Shown piece by piece: positions 8,651 to 17,348 of a stretch of DNA of 32,757 nucleotides (its first letter is position 1; each line of letters opens with the position of its first letter). The notes beneath the pieces are model-generated. The model was not told where the DNA came from and did no database searches. It saw nothing but the letters and a program-made list of their open reading frames with translations. The position numbers and the translations under genes are program-made. Source of the DNA: a candidate division TM6 bacterium UASB124 (lineage in GTDB: Bacteria; Dependentiae; Babeliae; Babeliales; RVW-14); NCBI GenBank assembly GCA_001468855.1, contig LDIV01000001.1, positions 146,600 through 179,356 of the forward strand, read 5' to 3'.

Positions 8651-9451
8651 TTATTTGCTATGTTTTTTTAATTTTGGATAAGGGCTTATTACCTCTTGTT
8701 TCTGCGCCACTCTTCCAATTCTATCAGCAGCATTATCATCTACCCTTTTAACTACCGAAGTCACTTTAGCAGGAGCAGGCTTTGCTACTTTTTTTTCTTC
8801 TACCTTAGTCTCTTTTTTAGTTTCTTTTTCTTTTGCAACAGGTTTAGCGGACTCCTGAATGGCCTTAACAATTTTGATTTTATCCAATTTAACAAGAGTA
8901 TTACCCTTACAACCGAATCCAACAAATTTTACGGTTTTTATAATTGGATCAGACCATTGTAAGAGTTGATTTTTTCCTGGAGTGACACCTTTGCCATACA
9001 TTATTTTACCATTTCTTACCATCACCCAATAATCACCCCAAGAATCACTGAGCTCATCTAACCCTGGAGTAATTGTATCGGCTATTGACACTTTATTATC
9101 AGAATCAACCGTAGTTCTTATAACCGATTTTGTATTATCATCAATACCTATACCAACAGCCAAACATTGCTGTGGTTGGCTACGATCTACATCAGAAGGG
9201 CTTCCAAACACAACCCAAATATCACTTGCCGCATTAGCTTTAAATATAACCAAACCATTTCCGACGGTTGGCAACGTCCAACCAAATGATGTTAAGACAA
9301 CAGAAACTCCCTCAATGCCAACCAGAGTGAACGTTTCCCCACCCGGAGGTGTTGATGGATCATAGGGCTGAGCAATCAGATCTTGAAAAATATTAAAACA
9401 ACATATGATACAGAATACAGCAAGTATTTTTTTCATGATATTTATTTTCAT
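8651..9451 (-). CDS. Exported single FA-domain protein
   Basis: A 266-residue exported protein consisting of one FA domain with a basic tail. A signal peptide spans residues 1-27 (MKKIL, then a hydrophobic Cys-rich run, cut near IAQ). The FA domain (about 30-197) begins YDPSTPPGGE and repeats the hallmarks of its neighbour: SDIWVV, GDYWVMVRNG, MYGKG and FVGFGCKGNT. From residue 200 the tail is Lys/Glu/Ala/Pro-rich with several VAK/KKE motifs. The domain resembles the C-terminal third of the 6179-8500 product so closely, in protein and in DNA, that a duplication is the simplest origin. The name comes from a crustacean protein whose methyltransferase activity is doubtful; the fold is probably a binding jelly roll. 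AGGAG sits 4 bases before the ATG. Terminators on both sides suggest its own transcript. Confidence 0.75.
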   Translation of the reverse strand: MKINIMKKILAVFCIICCFNIFQDLIAQPYDPSTPPGGETFTLVGIEGVSVVLTSFGWTLPTVGNGLVIFKANAASDIWVVFGSPSDVDRSQPQQCLAVGIGIDDNTKSVIRTTVDSDNKVSIADTITPGLDELSDSWGDYWVMVRNGKIMYGKGVTPGKNQLLQWSDPIIKTVKFVGFGCKGNTLVKLDKIKIVKAIQESAKPVAKEKETKKETKVEEKKVAKPAPAKVTSVVKRVDDNAADRIGRVAQKQEVISPYPKLKKHSK

Positions 9452-9481
9452 CTCACTCCTCGTTTAAACTCTTTAAGAAAA

Positions 9482-9508
9482 AGAGGGCGGCATATTCATC
9501 CGCCCTCT
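9482..9508 (-). terminator. Intrinsic terminator after the large tectonin gene
   Basis: A perfect 9-bp stem AGAGGGCGG / CCGCCCTCT with a 9-base loop, followed on the minus strand by T-rich sequence. It is about 50 bases past the stop of the 9560-12580 gene. Confidence 0.8.
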
Positions 9509-9559
9509 ATAAATATTCTCAGTTCAAGCTACTGCATAAGTCGCATCTGTCATTACAAA

Positions 9560-12500
9560 TTATTTTGCAACCGCTGCTTTAACAACCTTAGTTGTTTTGG
9601 CAACACCTGAAGTTTTAGTTGTCCTTTTTGCTGACTCTTTTCCCGCTTGAACCTTGGCAAGCTTTGATGGTTCCAAACTTTTTTTAGTTGCCACCTTAGC
9701 TTTTTTCCCTTGTAGCTTTATCTTTTTGGCAGCTTTCTTTTGTTTTTTAGGTGTAACTTTAATCTTCCCGGTCTTCTTGGCAACAGTACGAGTTTCTTTT
9801 GTTGTCGTAGAAGCACCGGCAATAACATAACCATCGTCTTTATTTAAACTAATATCATAATCAAAATCGATGAGGAATGTACTTCCAGCAGCATTAACAC
9901 CTACATCAACAATACCCATTACAGGCTTATTTTCTTTACCTTGAGCACGATCCCATTTGTTCGCTTTAACATCGTAAGCCCACAGGCCACCAAGCTTATC
10001 AATCGCCCACATAAAGTTTTTGCTACCAACCGCTACACGTGCAAATTCAACGCCAGGGAACTGTTCCCATTTGTTATCACCAAGGTATTTAAACACTTCG
10101 CCTTTGGTATTAATAGATACCACCGTACCATCAACACCTGCAGCTATGTCTTGACCTACACCCTTATCAATAACAACCCATGCTTTTGTTGTTGCATCAT
10201 AGCGAATAACATCCTTGTCTATTGTAACAGCCCAAAGTTCCTTAGCATTACCAACAGAAATTCGTGTTAATGCTGGGGTTGTACCAGCAAGCTGAACAAA
10301 ATTCTTCTTGTCCCAATCATATGAGTAAACAACTGATTCTTTATCTGTTGAACCCGCTGTTACTACATACAAAAGTCCATCGCTCGATGCAGATGCAAGT
10401 TTAACCTTTAAATCTAAACCAGCAGTATTCTTAGCTGTAATTCGCTCCCAAGGCATTGATGCCATACTGTATCTGTTATAACGGAACAGTCCACCATCTT
10501 TTCCAATTGCCCAAGCCTCAAGCTCAGCAACAGACTTTGTCGTCTTTTGTGTTGTAACAGTTGTGGTAGCTTTTGCCGGAGTTTTTGCAGCTGTTTTTGC
10601 TGTAGTTTTTGCAGCAGTCTTTGTTGCAGCTTTTGTTGTTGTCTTTGCAGGCGTACTTGTTGAAACTTTTGTTACAACTTCTTCAGTTACCGTTCTGCTG
10701 CCAACAGTGACAGATACAGCCTCTCCCTCTTCTTCTGTAAAACCAATAGGCTCAATATATTCAGGAACAGGAAGAATCTTAATATCACTAAGTTCAACCT
10801 TAAAATCTTCCCAACAACCGAAAGCAACATATTTCAATGTTCCAATCATTGAATCAGACCAAGTAACAATTGGATTAAAGCCCGGCAATAATCCTTTACC
10901 ATAAGAGAAAGTATTATCTTTAACCATGATCCAATAATCATTAAAGTCCGGTTGTATTACGAAATCGTCCACAAAAGCTTTCTGATCCTTGTCACTCATG
11001 GCTACTGTTCTCAAGTACGTCTTAGTATTACTATAAGCACCGATACTTAAGGTTAAGCTCTTAACATCTTCATATTTAGCAGTAGGAGCAAGTACTGTTA
11101 CAATGTCCTGCTTGGCTTTACCTTTGAAAGTAATAAGACCTTCGCCTGCCTTAGGCAACTCCCAGCCAAACGTCATATTACCAATAAGCCCATTACCCTT
11201 ACGACCATTTATAACAATAGAACCACCACCTGGCTTAATATCAGCACCTGATGATGTTTTTACATCATATACAGCAGCAGGTTCAATTACATAACCAATA
11301 TCAATTTGCTTAAATGAGCCATCGACCTTCACCCATTTTGTACCACCAAGATGATATTGATCCATTCCGGCACATACATAAGGCGTTTTACCATCATTAC
11401 CAATACCCCAAGCAGTATACAAGCCAAGTGAAACGTGTGTTAAAAAAGTATTCTCTATCTTATTCCAACCAGTACCCGCCGGATTTGTTGGAATTCCATC
11501 TTTGACATAATATGGCGTATTATTGCCACCAATATGCCAAACATTGTTACCAAAAACACTTATCTTGGTCGCCCAACCTTCAACCTTTTTCCAACCTGTT
11601 CCTAAGCGATTTTCTCTTGTTATGCCTTCGCGATACCACATAATACCATCAGCATTCACACCCCACACAATATCGTCACCGACAGAAAGATATTTCAATT
11701 TTCCATCAACTTGTTTCCAAGCAGTTCCTGTTGGATTTTGAGGGGTCACACCTTCCCTCATAAAAATATCGTCATCTTTATTAACGCCCCACACATCACC
11801 ATGTTGACCAACATCAACTTGTTTAAGGTTACCACCAACTTGTGTCCACACCGTTCCCTCAAGATTTGACGGCGATATGGCTCTAAACCAGATCAAATCA
11901 GCCGCATTAACCCCCCAAACGCCAAAAGGACCAACAGCTACATGCTTCAAAGCACCATCAACCTTCTTCCATCCAATGCTGGCAAGAGCTGGTGCTTCAA
12001 TTATAAGTGGATCACCCTCCATAATTTCTTGTGATGCTTTTTGATCGTTAATCATGTACTCAACTTTTAACTTTTTTCTAACTCCCCAAATAGGGTTAGG
12101 AAACACAGCAGCCTGCCACCCGCTGAAAGCACCATCAGCTTTAGAACCAATTGTATTATTTGAAAGTTCTACACGATTAACGAGTGGAAATTTTGGATAT
12201 GCCTTTTTGACTGCAACTTTCAGATCATCAGTAACATCTTTGGTACTCGCTATAAAATCACCATAGTTTGCTGAAACAATTTGGATCGTTGCAACTTTTG
12301 CTTGGGCAGCACTCGTCGCCACAAAAACCTCATCCTTATCATTTACCGCCCAGACACTTTCTGTACCAGGAGGAACAATGTTTGTTGCATCCGCAGGAAC
12401 ATTAACGCCAACAGCAGCCATTGTAATATATTGACGTCTCTTAAATTCTTCGGCACGTCTTGCAGCATCAGCTATAACAAAAGGAACCCACATTGCTTGA

Positions 12501-12580
12501 CATACAGAGGAAATTAATACCCCCCCAACAAAAGATAAAAGAGCCTTATGAAAGATATTTTTTCTTATTGTTTCTCTCAC
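9560..12580 (-). CDS. Exported double-tectonin-propeller / FA-domain protein
   Basis: A roughly 1006-residue exported protein. I prefer the GTG at 12580: AAAGGAG lies 6 bases upstream, whereas it directly abuts the ATG at 12586, and the longer frame to 12625 starts with TTG. Numbering below is from 12625. Signal peptide about 18-44. A first set of about six tectonin repeats (90-450; WGVN and WYREG recur) forms one propeller. An FA domain follows (about 455-620; LITFKG, NDYWIMV, SYGKG, FGCWED). A Thr/Ala/Lys-rich linker (650-697) leads to a second set of about six more divergent repeats (700-920; LWAV, MWAID). The C-terminal 75 residues are strongly basic and H1-histone-like (GKIKV, KKAAKKIK, GKKAKVA). 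It heads the tectonin block and probably binds glycans or other polymers outside the cell. Confidence 0.75.
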   Translation of the reverse strand: MRETIRKNIFHKALLSFVGGVLISSVCQAMWVPFVIADAARRAEEFKRRQYITMAAVGVNVPADATNIVPPGTESVWAVNDKDEVFVATSAAQAKVATIQIVSANYGDFIASTKDVTDDLKVAVKKAYPKFPLVNRVELSNNTIGSKADGAFSGWQAAVFPNPIWGVRKKLKVEYMINDQKASQEIMEGDPLIIEAPALASIGWKKVDGALKHVAVGPFGVWGVNAADLIWFRAISPSNLEGTVWTQVGGNLKQVDVGQHGDVWGVNKDDDIFMREGVTPQNPTGTAWKQVDGKLKYLSVGDDIVWGVNADGIMWYREGITRENRLGTGWKKVEGWATKISVFGNNVWHIGGNNTPYYVKDGIPTNPAGTGWNKIENTFLTHVSLGLYTAWGIGNDGKTPYVCAGMDQYHLGGTKWVKVDGSFKQIDIGYVIEPAAVYDVKTSSGADIKPGGGSIVINGRKGNGLIGNMTFGWELPKAGEGLITFKGKAKQDIVTVLAPTAKYEDVKSLTLSIGAYSNTKTYLRTVAMSDKDQKAFVDDFVIQPDFNDYWIMVKDNTFSYGKGLLPGFNPIVTWSDSMIGTLKYVAFGCWEDFKVELSDIKILPVPEYIEPIGFTEEEGEAVSVTVGSRTVTEEVVTKVSTSTPAKTTTKAATKTAAKTTAKTAAKTPAKATTTVTTQKTTKSVAELEAWAIGKDGGLFRYNRYSMASMPWERITAKNTAGLDLKVKLASASSDGLLYVVTAGSTDKESVVYSYDWDKKNFVQLAGTTPALTRISVGNAKELWAVTIDKDVIRYDATTKAWVVIDKGVGQDIAAGVDGTVVSINTKGEVFKYLGDNKWEQFPGVEFARVAVGSKNFMWAIDKLGGLWAYDVKANKWDRAQGKENKPVMGIVDVGVNAAGSTFLIDFDYDISLNKDDGYVIAGASTTTKETRTVAKKTGKIKVTPKKQKKAAKKIKLQGKKAKVATKKSLEPSKLAKVQAGKESAKRTTKTSGVAKTTKVVKAAVAK

Positions 12581-12666
12581 GGGCATCTCCTTTCCATAAA
12601 ATGTTACACCAAATAACCTGACCAACCGTACTCATTATTATTATTCTCACTCACCTCCGTACTTTA

Positions 12667-13347
12667 TTATTTTCCCTTGCTTTTGATTTCTATCATTTTT
12701 CTTTTTTGAAGTTTTTCTTTTTGAGAAGCTTTTGTATCAGATGATTCAAGTTTTGTAGCAAACCTACCAACAGCAGCTTTTTTCCCTTTTAAATCATCTT
12801 GCAGTTGTTTCAAAGCAGCCCCCTTTGCAGCTTGTGTCAAAGGCGAACGTGAATACGTAGTGGATGATCCTTGCTGAGGTTGTTCTTTGGCAAGAGGAGC
12901 AGTTAGCTCTTTTTTAGCTTCTATAACGTCAGGTTTTGCACCTTGCGCAATAGTAGGACGAGCAGCAGCTCCCTTTCTCAAAGGAGTCTTGGCTACTTGT
13001 TGAACAGGCTGTGTTTGAACAGTAGTAGGTTGCAAGTGAACCGAAGTGGTAGCTGCAGAAGTAATAGTTGTAGAAGCAGCTGTTGCAGAGGGTTCTGTTG
13101 TAGTAGCAGTTGCAGGCGTTGAAGCTGTAACAGTGGTAGCCGGAATAGTTGTTGCAGTCGCAGAAGCTATTGTTGTATCAGCTGTTGTAGCAGGAGTTGT
13201 TGTCTCTCCATCAGTTGCTTCGGGCATCTCCGCCTCTTCCTCTGTTGCTGTTTCATCTTCTTGAGCCCAAATATCCTTTTGTCCTAACAACAACAATGAA
13301 CTCGCCACCGCACATAATAAAAAATTATATTTAAATAGTTTTTTCAT
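12667..13347 (-). CDS. Exported Ala/Thr-rich low-complexity protein
   Basis: A 226-residue protein of unknown function. Signal peptide about 1-28 (MKKLFKYN, a hydrophobic Leu run, then a cut near WAQ). An acidic stretch (29-48) leads into about 75 residues almost wholly of Ala, Thr, Ser and Pro (50-120), like a mucin-type or cell-wall-spanning linker. A Gln/Pro/Ala region follows, and the last 60 residues are Lys-rich and probably helical. GGAGGAGAG precedes the ATG. It lies upstream of the large tectonin gene on the same strand with only about 85 bases between them, so they may be co-transcribed. The Thr/Ala repeats resemble the linker of that neighbour in composition. Confidence 0.65.
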   Translation of the reverse strand: MKKLFKYNFLLCAVASSLLLLGQKDIWAQEDETATEEEAEMPEATDGETTTPATTADTTIASATATTIPATTVTASTPATATTTEPSATAASTTITSAATTSVHLQPTTVQTQPVQQVAKTPLRKGAAARPTIAQGAKPDVIEAKKELTAPLAKEQPQQGSSTTYSRSPLTQAAKGAALKQLQDDLKGKKAAVGRFATKLESSDTKASQKEKLQKRKMIEIKSKGK

Positions 13348-13572
13348 TACTCTCTCCTCCGACAGACATAAGAACTGTAAACTTTGTTATGTTAGCATAG
13401 ATCAACTCAACGTTAACACCATATAAAAAATAAAGTCAAAAAATATAATTATTCCGAACATTCTTTACAACAAAATAACACAGCATTTATTTGTCAAACT
13501 ATTTTTTCTATACTGTAAATAACATATAGTTTTTTTAGTTTTTACTTAGAATTTTTCGATGAGGAATTTTTT

Positions 13573-14286
13573 ATGGAATTTTCATTTTTTAAAGGCGCCT
13601 TATGGCAATTAATTAAACAGATGGATATACTTGCAACTCTTATCCTTCTTGGACTTTTTTTTCTTTCTGTCCTCTGTATTGCGATTATCGCCTATAAATA
13701 TATAGTCTTCAGAAAACATCAAATACAGCTAAAACTGTTACAACAAAAGTTTCATACTGTAAAAAGCTTCAGTGAAATCATATCGCTCGGCAAAGAATTT
13801 AAAGATAGTCTTGGTGGCAAGTTTTTAATGCGAAGTTTTTCTGAGCTACGCTCTATTGTTGACGGCCATACAAAAAAAGGTACAACCGATCAACAAGAAA
13901 CAACACCTGTGCTTACTACAAAAGATCTGGAGCAACTTGAAATTGTTATTGATCAAACAATCGATTCACTTTTACTTGAAGAAGAATCTTATCTTCCAAT
14001 TCTCGGAACAAGTGCAGCTGCATCACCCCTTATTGGGTTGTTTGGCACCATATGGGGATTAATTCATGCTTTTGTTGATATAAGCCAAGAAAAAACCGCT
14101 GACATTGCAACAGTAGCGCCTGGTATGGCAGAAGCTCTTATAGTAACCTTGGCTGGTCTTATTGTGGCAATCCCGGCACTTGTCGCCTTCCATTATTTTT
14201 CTAACCAACTACGTAAATTTGAGTTTCAGTTAAGTGAAATTGCTGATAAATTTATCAACGCAGCAAAACAATCATTTATTAAATAG
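13573..14286 (+). CDS. tolQ: TolQ/ExbB-family proton channel
   Basis: Inner-membrane MotA/TolQ/ExbB proton-channel protein, 237 residues, which with TolR/ExbD uses the proton gradient to drive a TolA/TonB-type periplasmic arm. Three membrane segments are visible: about 18-42, 140-166 and 183-208. The conserved family core is clear: GLFGTIWGLI (155-164) and PGMAEALIVTLAGLIVAIPA (183-202), where the small and polar residues line the channel. A long cytoplasmic loop (45-138) links segments 1 and 2, as usual for the family. It is the first gene of a four-gene cluster, 8 bases before the TolR-like gene. ExbB is the alternative name; tolQ is chosen because tolB follows. Confidence 0.85.
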   Translation: MEFSFFKGALWQLIKQMDILATLILLGLFFLSVLCIAIIAYKYIVFRKHQIQLKLLQQKFHTVKSFSEIISLGKEFKDSLGGKFLMRSFSELRSIVDGHTKKGTTDQQETTPVLTTKDLEQLEIVIDQTIDSLLLEEESYLPILGTSAAASPLIGLFGTIWGLIHAFVDISQEKTADIATVAPGMAEALIVTLAGLIVAIPALVAFHYFSNQLRKFEFQLSEIADKFINAAKQSFIK

Positions 14287-14294
14287 GGATCACC

Positions 14295-14705
14295 ATGATT
14301 CGTATCAAACGCCGGCATAAACGTCATACCCAATTACCAGAAATTATCCTTACACCACTTATTGATACCTTTTGCGTATTATTGGTTATCTTTATTGTTG
14401 CAGCACCCATGGTACAAAACGGCATACGCGTCGATTTACCTTTTGGAAAAACAAAAGAAGTAGGATCAACGCAAGAACTTGTTGTAACACTCAACAAAAA
14501 AAACAAAATATTTTTTAACACCTATCCAGTTGAACGTCGTAACCTCGCATCACATGTACAACAAGCCCTGGCTCAAAGTAAAGAAGATCTACCAGTGTAT
14601 GTCAAAGCAGACCAAAGCGTCTCTTATGGCAAGGTTATCGAAATCGTCGATGAACTTAAGCAAGCAGGAGTTCGATACGTAGCAATGTCAACGCAACCTG
14701 CATAA
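14295..14705 (+). CDS. tolR: TolR/ExbD-family stator protein
   Basis: A 136-residue inner-membrane partner of the TolQ-like channel. It has a short basic cytoplasmic N-terminus (MIRIKRRHKRH), one transmembrane helix (about 18-38) with the conserved proton-carrying Asp at residue 24 in the motif TPLIDTFCVLLVIF, and a periplasmic domain with the usual LPVYVKAD and 'YG.v..ivD.lk.aGv..v' pattern near the C-terminus. Length is normal for ExbD/TolR. It sits between tolQ and the tolA-like gene with short gaps (8 and 21 bases), which supports co-transcription and a shared complex. Confidence 0.87.
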   Translation: MIRIKRRHKRHTQLPEIILTPLIDTFCVLLVIFIVAAPMVQNGIRVDLPFGKTKEVGSTQELVVTLNKKNKIFFNTYPVERRNLASHVQQALAQSKEDLPVYVKADQSVSYGKVIEIVDELKQAGVRYVAMSTQPA

Positions 14706-14726
14706 AACCAATCAGGATGATGCCTC

Positions 14727-15719
14727 ATGCTTCCATTCCGTAATTTTTTAATAGGATCATTACTACTCCATGTGGGCATTATTCTCATTGCAACAATCAT
14801 TAATCTTTATAACCAAAATTTAAAAAAAACATTTATTGTTTTTGGTGCACACTCACGTAAACATTCAATAACACATTACAAAGCGCTTCATAATCATGTC
14901 CCTTTTGTTAGCAATAGCGGTAAACGTAACTCAAAAGGCAATCATGCGCACACAAACGGCAAGAATAAATCAACAAAAAAGCAATCGAAGCATTCAGCAA
15001 CGAAAAAAGCCAAATCTGCTATCAAACAGCACCCTAAAAAAAGTATCAAGAGGAAATCAAAATTTCATGAATTAGTAGATGAAAAAACAAACACTAAAAA
15101 ATCCAATGATAAGCAGCGAAGAGAAAAAGAAAAACAAGCTGCACAAAAAAAGAAAGAACAAGAACAACGCGAAAAAGAAAGACAACAAAAGGAGAAAAAG
15201 GAGCGCAAAAAACAAGAAGAAGCCGATCGTAAGAAGCAAGAAGAGGAACGTAAGCAACAAGAAAAAGAGAAAGCAAAACAAAAGCTCGAAGACCAAAAGG
15301 CGACAGAAAAATTGGACGTGCAAGAAAACGGTTCAGACGAATCAGCCGATCAAACAGCGCAAAACAATGATGACCACACAGATAACGATCAAACAGAGGA
15401 TGATGATAATACCTCCACAGAAAATCAAGATTCTGGTTTTTCGTTAATGGGAAAATATGATAGCAATGATCTACACATGTATCATAAGCATGTTCAGCAA
15501 GAAATCGACCACCGTTGGCGGCCACCTGTCGGGGTCCCCAAGGGGACAATCAGCATTGGGTTATTTAAAGTCGATAATGACGGGACCATAGAAAAATTCG
15601 AACTCATCAAGCGATCAAATATTCTCATTTATGATCTCAGCATCATTCGCGACGCTCGCAAATGTCAATTTGATAAATGTTTATGGGGCAAACAATTTAA
15701 AGTGGAATTTCGCCAATAA
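14727..15719 (+). CDS. tolA: TolA/TonB-like envelope-spanning energy transducer
   Basis: A 330-residue protein with TolA/TonB architecture: one N-terminal membrane helix (about 6-28) carrying the S-x-x-x-H signature (S11, H15) known to contact ExbB/TolQ; a basic, His/Lys-rich stretch (40-120); a long charged Lys/Glu/Gln coiled coil (about 125-200) to span the periplasm; an acidic Asp/Asn/Gln/Thr segment (203-235); and a C-terminal TonB/TolA-type domain (about 245-330) beginning HKHVQQEIDHRWRPP. That domain has the expected 'G.i.igl.k.d.dG.i..f.l...S' pattern. It is encoded directly after the channel genes. Sequence outside the termini is compositional, so the call rests on architecture and position. 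TonB is the alternative; tolB downstream favours TolA. Confidence 0.75.
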   Translation: MLPFRNFLIGSLLLHVGIILIATIINLYNQNLKKTFIVFGAHSRKHSITHYKALHNHVPFVSNSGKRNSKGNHAHTNGKNKSTKKQSKHSATKKAKSAIKQHPKKSIKRKSKFHELVDEKTNTKKSNDKQRREKEKQAAQKKKEQEQREKERQQKEKKERKKQEEADRKKQEEERKQQEKEKAKQKLEDQKATEKLDVQENGSDESADQTAQNNDDHTDNDQTEDDDNTSTENQDSGFSLMGKYDSNDLHMYHKHVQQEIDHRWRPPVGVPKGTISIGLFKVDNDGTIEKFELIKRSNILIYDLSIIRDARKCQFDKCLWGKQFKVEFRQ

Positions 15720-15795
15720 TTGAGTAAACTACCGCAAATACGTTTTACTAGTATTACTCAATCGTACAATCAATTAATCATGGGAGGGTTTTGCG

Positions 15796-17193
15796 ATGAG
15801 AAAATTATTTAAAAGTATTACACTTATAACATTAACAAGTATCACAACAATCATACCGGTTGATACGACACAAAAAACTCAACCACTCACAACCACGATC
15901 ACCAATACAGCAATACCTGTTAATGACCAGGATATGTCATTTGAAATTTATACACCCGCTCAGCAACACAGCAAAATTAAATGTCTTATGCTAATTATTG
16001 GCCAACACCCATTAATAGAAAAAATCGCGCCATTACTTCAATTTGACCTTGAATTCAGTGATCAACTTGACATCGATATCAAGCGGAATCAAACCGAACT
16101 TGATACCAAAATTTTATCAAAACTTTTTGATCAAGGAATTTCATTGTGCCTCTATATAAAGCAACAAAATAGCAAAGCAAAAAATACAAAAAGCGTTGAT
16201 CTTCAAGTTTTGCTTAAAGAACCTACTTCTGGCGATACTTTATTTAGTAAAACGATACATTATCAAAACGATAATGTCGTCCATCAAACACACCGCTTAT
16301 CAGATGAGTTAATGCCTCTTTTATCTGGGAACAAGGGTCCGATGTTAAGCACATTGGCCTATTGTAAGCAACTGTCACCTCGACACAAAGTAGTATGTGT
16401 CGCAGATTATGCCTGCAAAATAGAAAAAACAGTCGTCCCTACTAAAACAATCAACGTTGCTCCAGCCTGGCATACTCATGTTCCTTGCCTTTTTTATTCT
16501 CAGTTTAGTCGCAGTAATAGTCGCTTAATGTCCCTGGACCTAAAAACACGACAACCAAAAGTTATCTGTTCTTATGACGGTCTCAACATGCAACCGTCAT
16601 TCTCACCTGACGGCACTAAAGCCGTTCTTTGTTTGTCCGGAAAAGGAAATGCTGAAATTTATTTATACGATCAAATATTATGTAACAAACTAAAACGTCG
16701 CGTGTTCAAGCCACTTACCAATAACAAAGGCAATAACGTTTCCCCATGTTATTTACCCGATGGAAACGTTATCTTCTGTTCAGATTACCAAACAAAATTT
16801 CCACAAATTTACATGATGGATATGAAGACAAAAAAAACCCACCGGCTTACCAATGGTCGTGGATATTGCGCAGCACCATCTTATTGCGCAAAAACAAAAT
16901 CCATTGTATATACCCGATATATCAAAGGAAACTTCCAATTGTTTACTATGTCCTTGCAAGACCCAAACCACAAAGAACGACAATTAACTATTACTGCAGG
17001 CGACAAGCTTGACCCTAGTTATTCAGAATGCGGTCAATATGTTGCTTTTACTTATACCTTTCTCGACAAAAAAAGCCAAAAAATGAGTAACCAAATTGCT
17101 GTATTCAATCAAATAAGTGGTAAAATTAGGGTTTTAACATCAACTAAAGAGCCTAAAAGCTTCCCAGCCTGGACTGGTCGAATGCTCTATTAA
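15796..17193 (+). CDS. tolB: TolB-like periplasmic beta-propeller
   Basis: A 465-residue periplasmic Tol component. Signal peptide about 1-24. The N-terminal alpha/beta domain (about 45-205) matches TolB's layout and ends with the family's 'HrLsDel..lLsG..G....laY' pattern near 166-188. The C-terminal half is a PD40/WD40-like propeller, with blades marked by PSFSPDG, PCYLPDG, PSYCAKT, PSYSECG and a closing FPAW. In proteobacteria TolB binds Pal and TolA during outer-membrane constriction. Unusually many Cys residues are scattered along the protein for a periplasmic TolB. A GGGAGGG ribosome site precedes the ATG. It is the last gene of the tol cluster, and no pal follows it. Confidence 0.85.
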   Translation: MRKLFKSITLITLTSITTIIPVDTTQKTQPLTTTITNTAIPVNDQDMSFEIYTPAQQHSKIKCLMLIIGQHPLIEKIAPLLQFDLEFSDQLDIDIKRNQTELDTKILSKLFDQGISLCLYIKQQNSKAKNTKSVDLQVLLKEPTSGDTLFSKTIHYQNDNVVHQTHRLSDELMPLLSGNKGPMLSTLAYCKQLSPRHKVVCVADYACKIEKTVVPTKTINVAPAWHTHVPCLFYSQFSRSNSRLMSLDLKTRQPKVICSYDGLNMQPSFSPDGTKAVLCLSGKGNAEIYLYDQILCNKLKRRVFKPLTNNKGNNVSPCYLPDGNVIFCSDYQTKFPQIYMMDMKTKKTHRLTNGRGYCAAPSYCAKTKSIVYTRYIKGNFQLFTMSLQDPNHKERQLTITAGDKLDPSYSECGQYVAFTYTFLDKKSQKMSNQIAVFNQISGKIRVLTSTKEPKSFPAWTGRMLY

Positions 17194-17196
17194 TTA

Positions 17197-17225
17197 TTGA
17201 CATAAATTATTGATATTTTTATCGT
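17197..17225 (+). promoter_or_regulatory. Candidate sigma70 promoter upstream of ftsH
   Basis: A perfect -35 TTGACA (17197-17202), a 17-base spacer and a -10-like TATCGT (17220-17225, four of six matches) lie in the 155-base gap between tolB and ftsH. A second -10-like TATACT occurs at 17274-17279 without a convincing -35. Confidence 0.45.
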
Positions 17226-17348
17226 TTTTAAGACCTTTATGAATGTCTCTGGTCTTCCAAAGATATTTTTATTATACTAATACGTAATAAAAACCTATAA
17301 AAACTTATATTCGTACAATATAAAAATCTTTAAAAACAGGTAGCTAAC

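Noticed and set aside
10563..10680. Possible short tandem DNA repeat or CRISPR-like array
   Set aside because: Repetition is of degenerate Ala/Thr/Lys codons inside a coding linker, with no fixed repeat-spacer unit. No CRISPR array was seen in the window.
10563..10904. Plus-strand Val/Ala-rich open frame (and the similar one at 13046-13264)
   Set aside because: Antisense shadows of Thr/Ala/Lys-rich linkers in exported proteins; composition explains the open frame.
15072..15549. Minus-strand frames encoding Phe/Leu-rich 'membrane proteins'
   Set aside because: They are antisense shadows of the Lys/Glu-rich coiled coil of the TolA-like gene.
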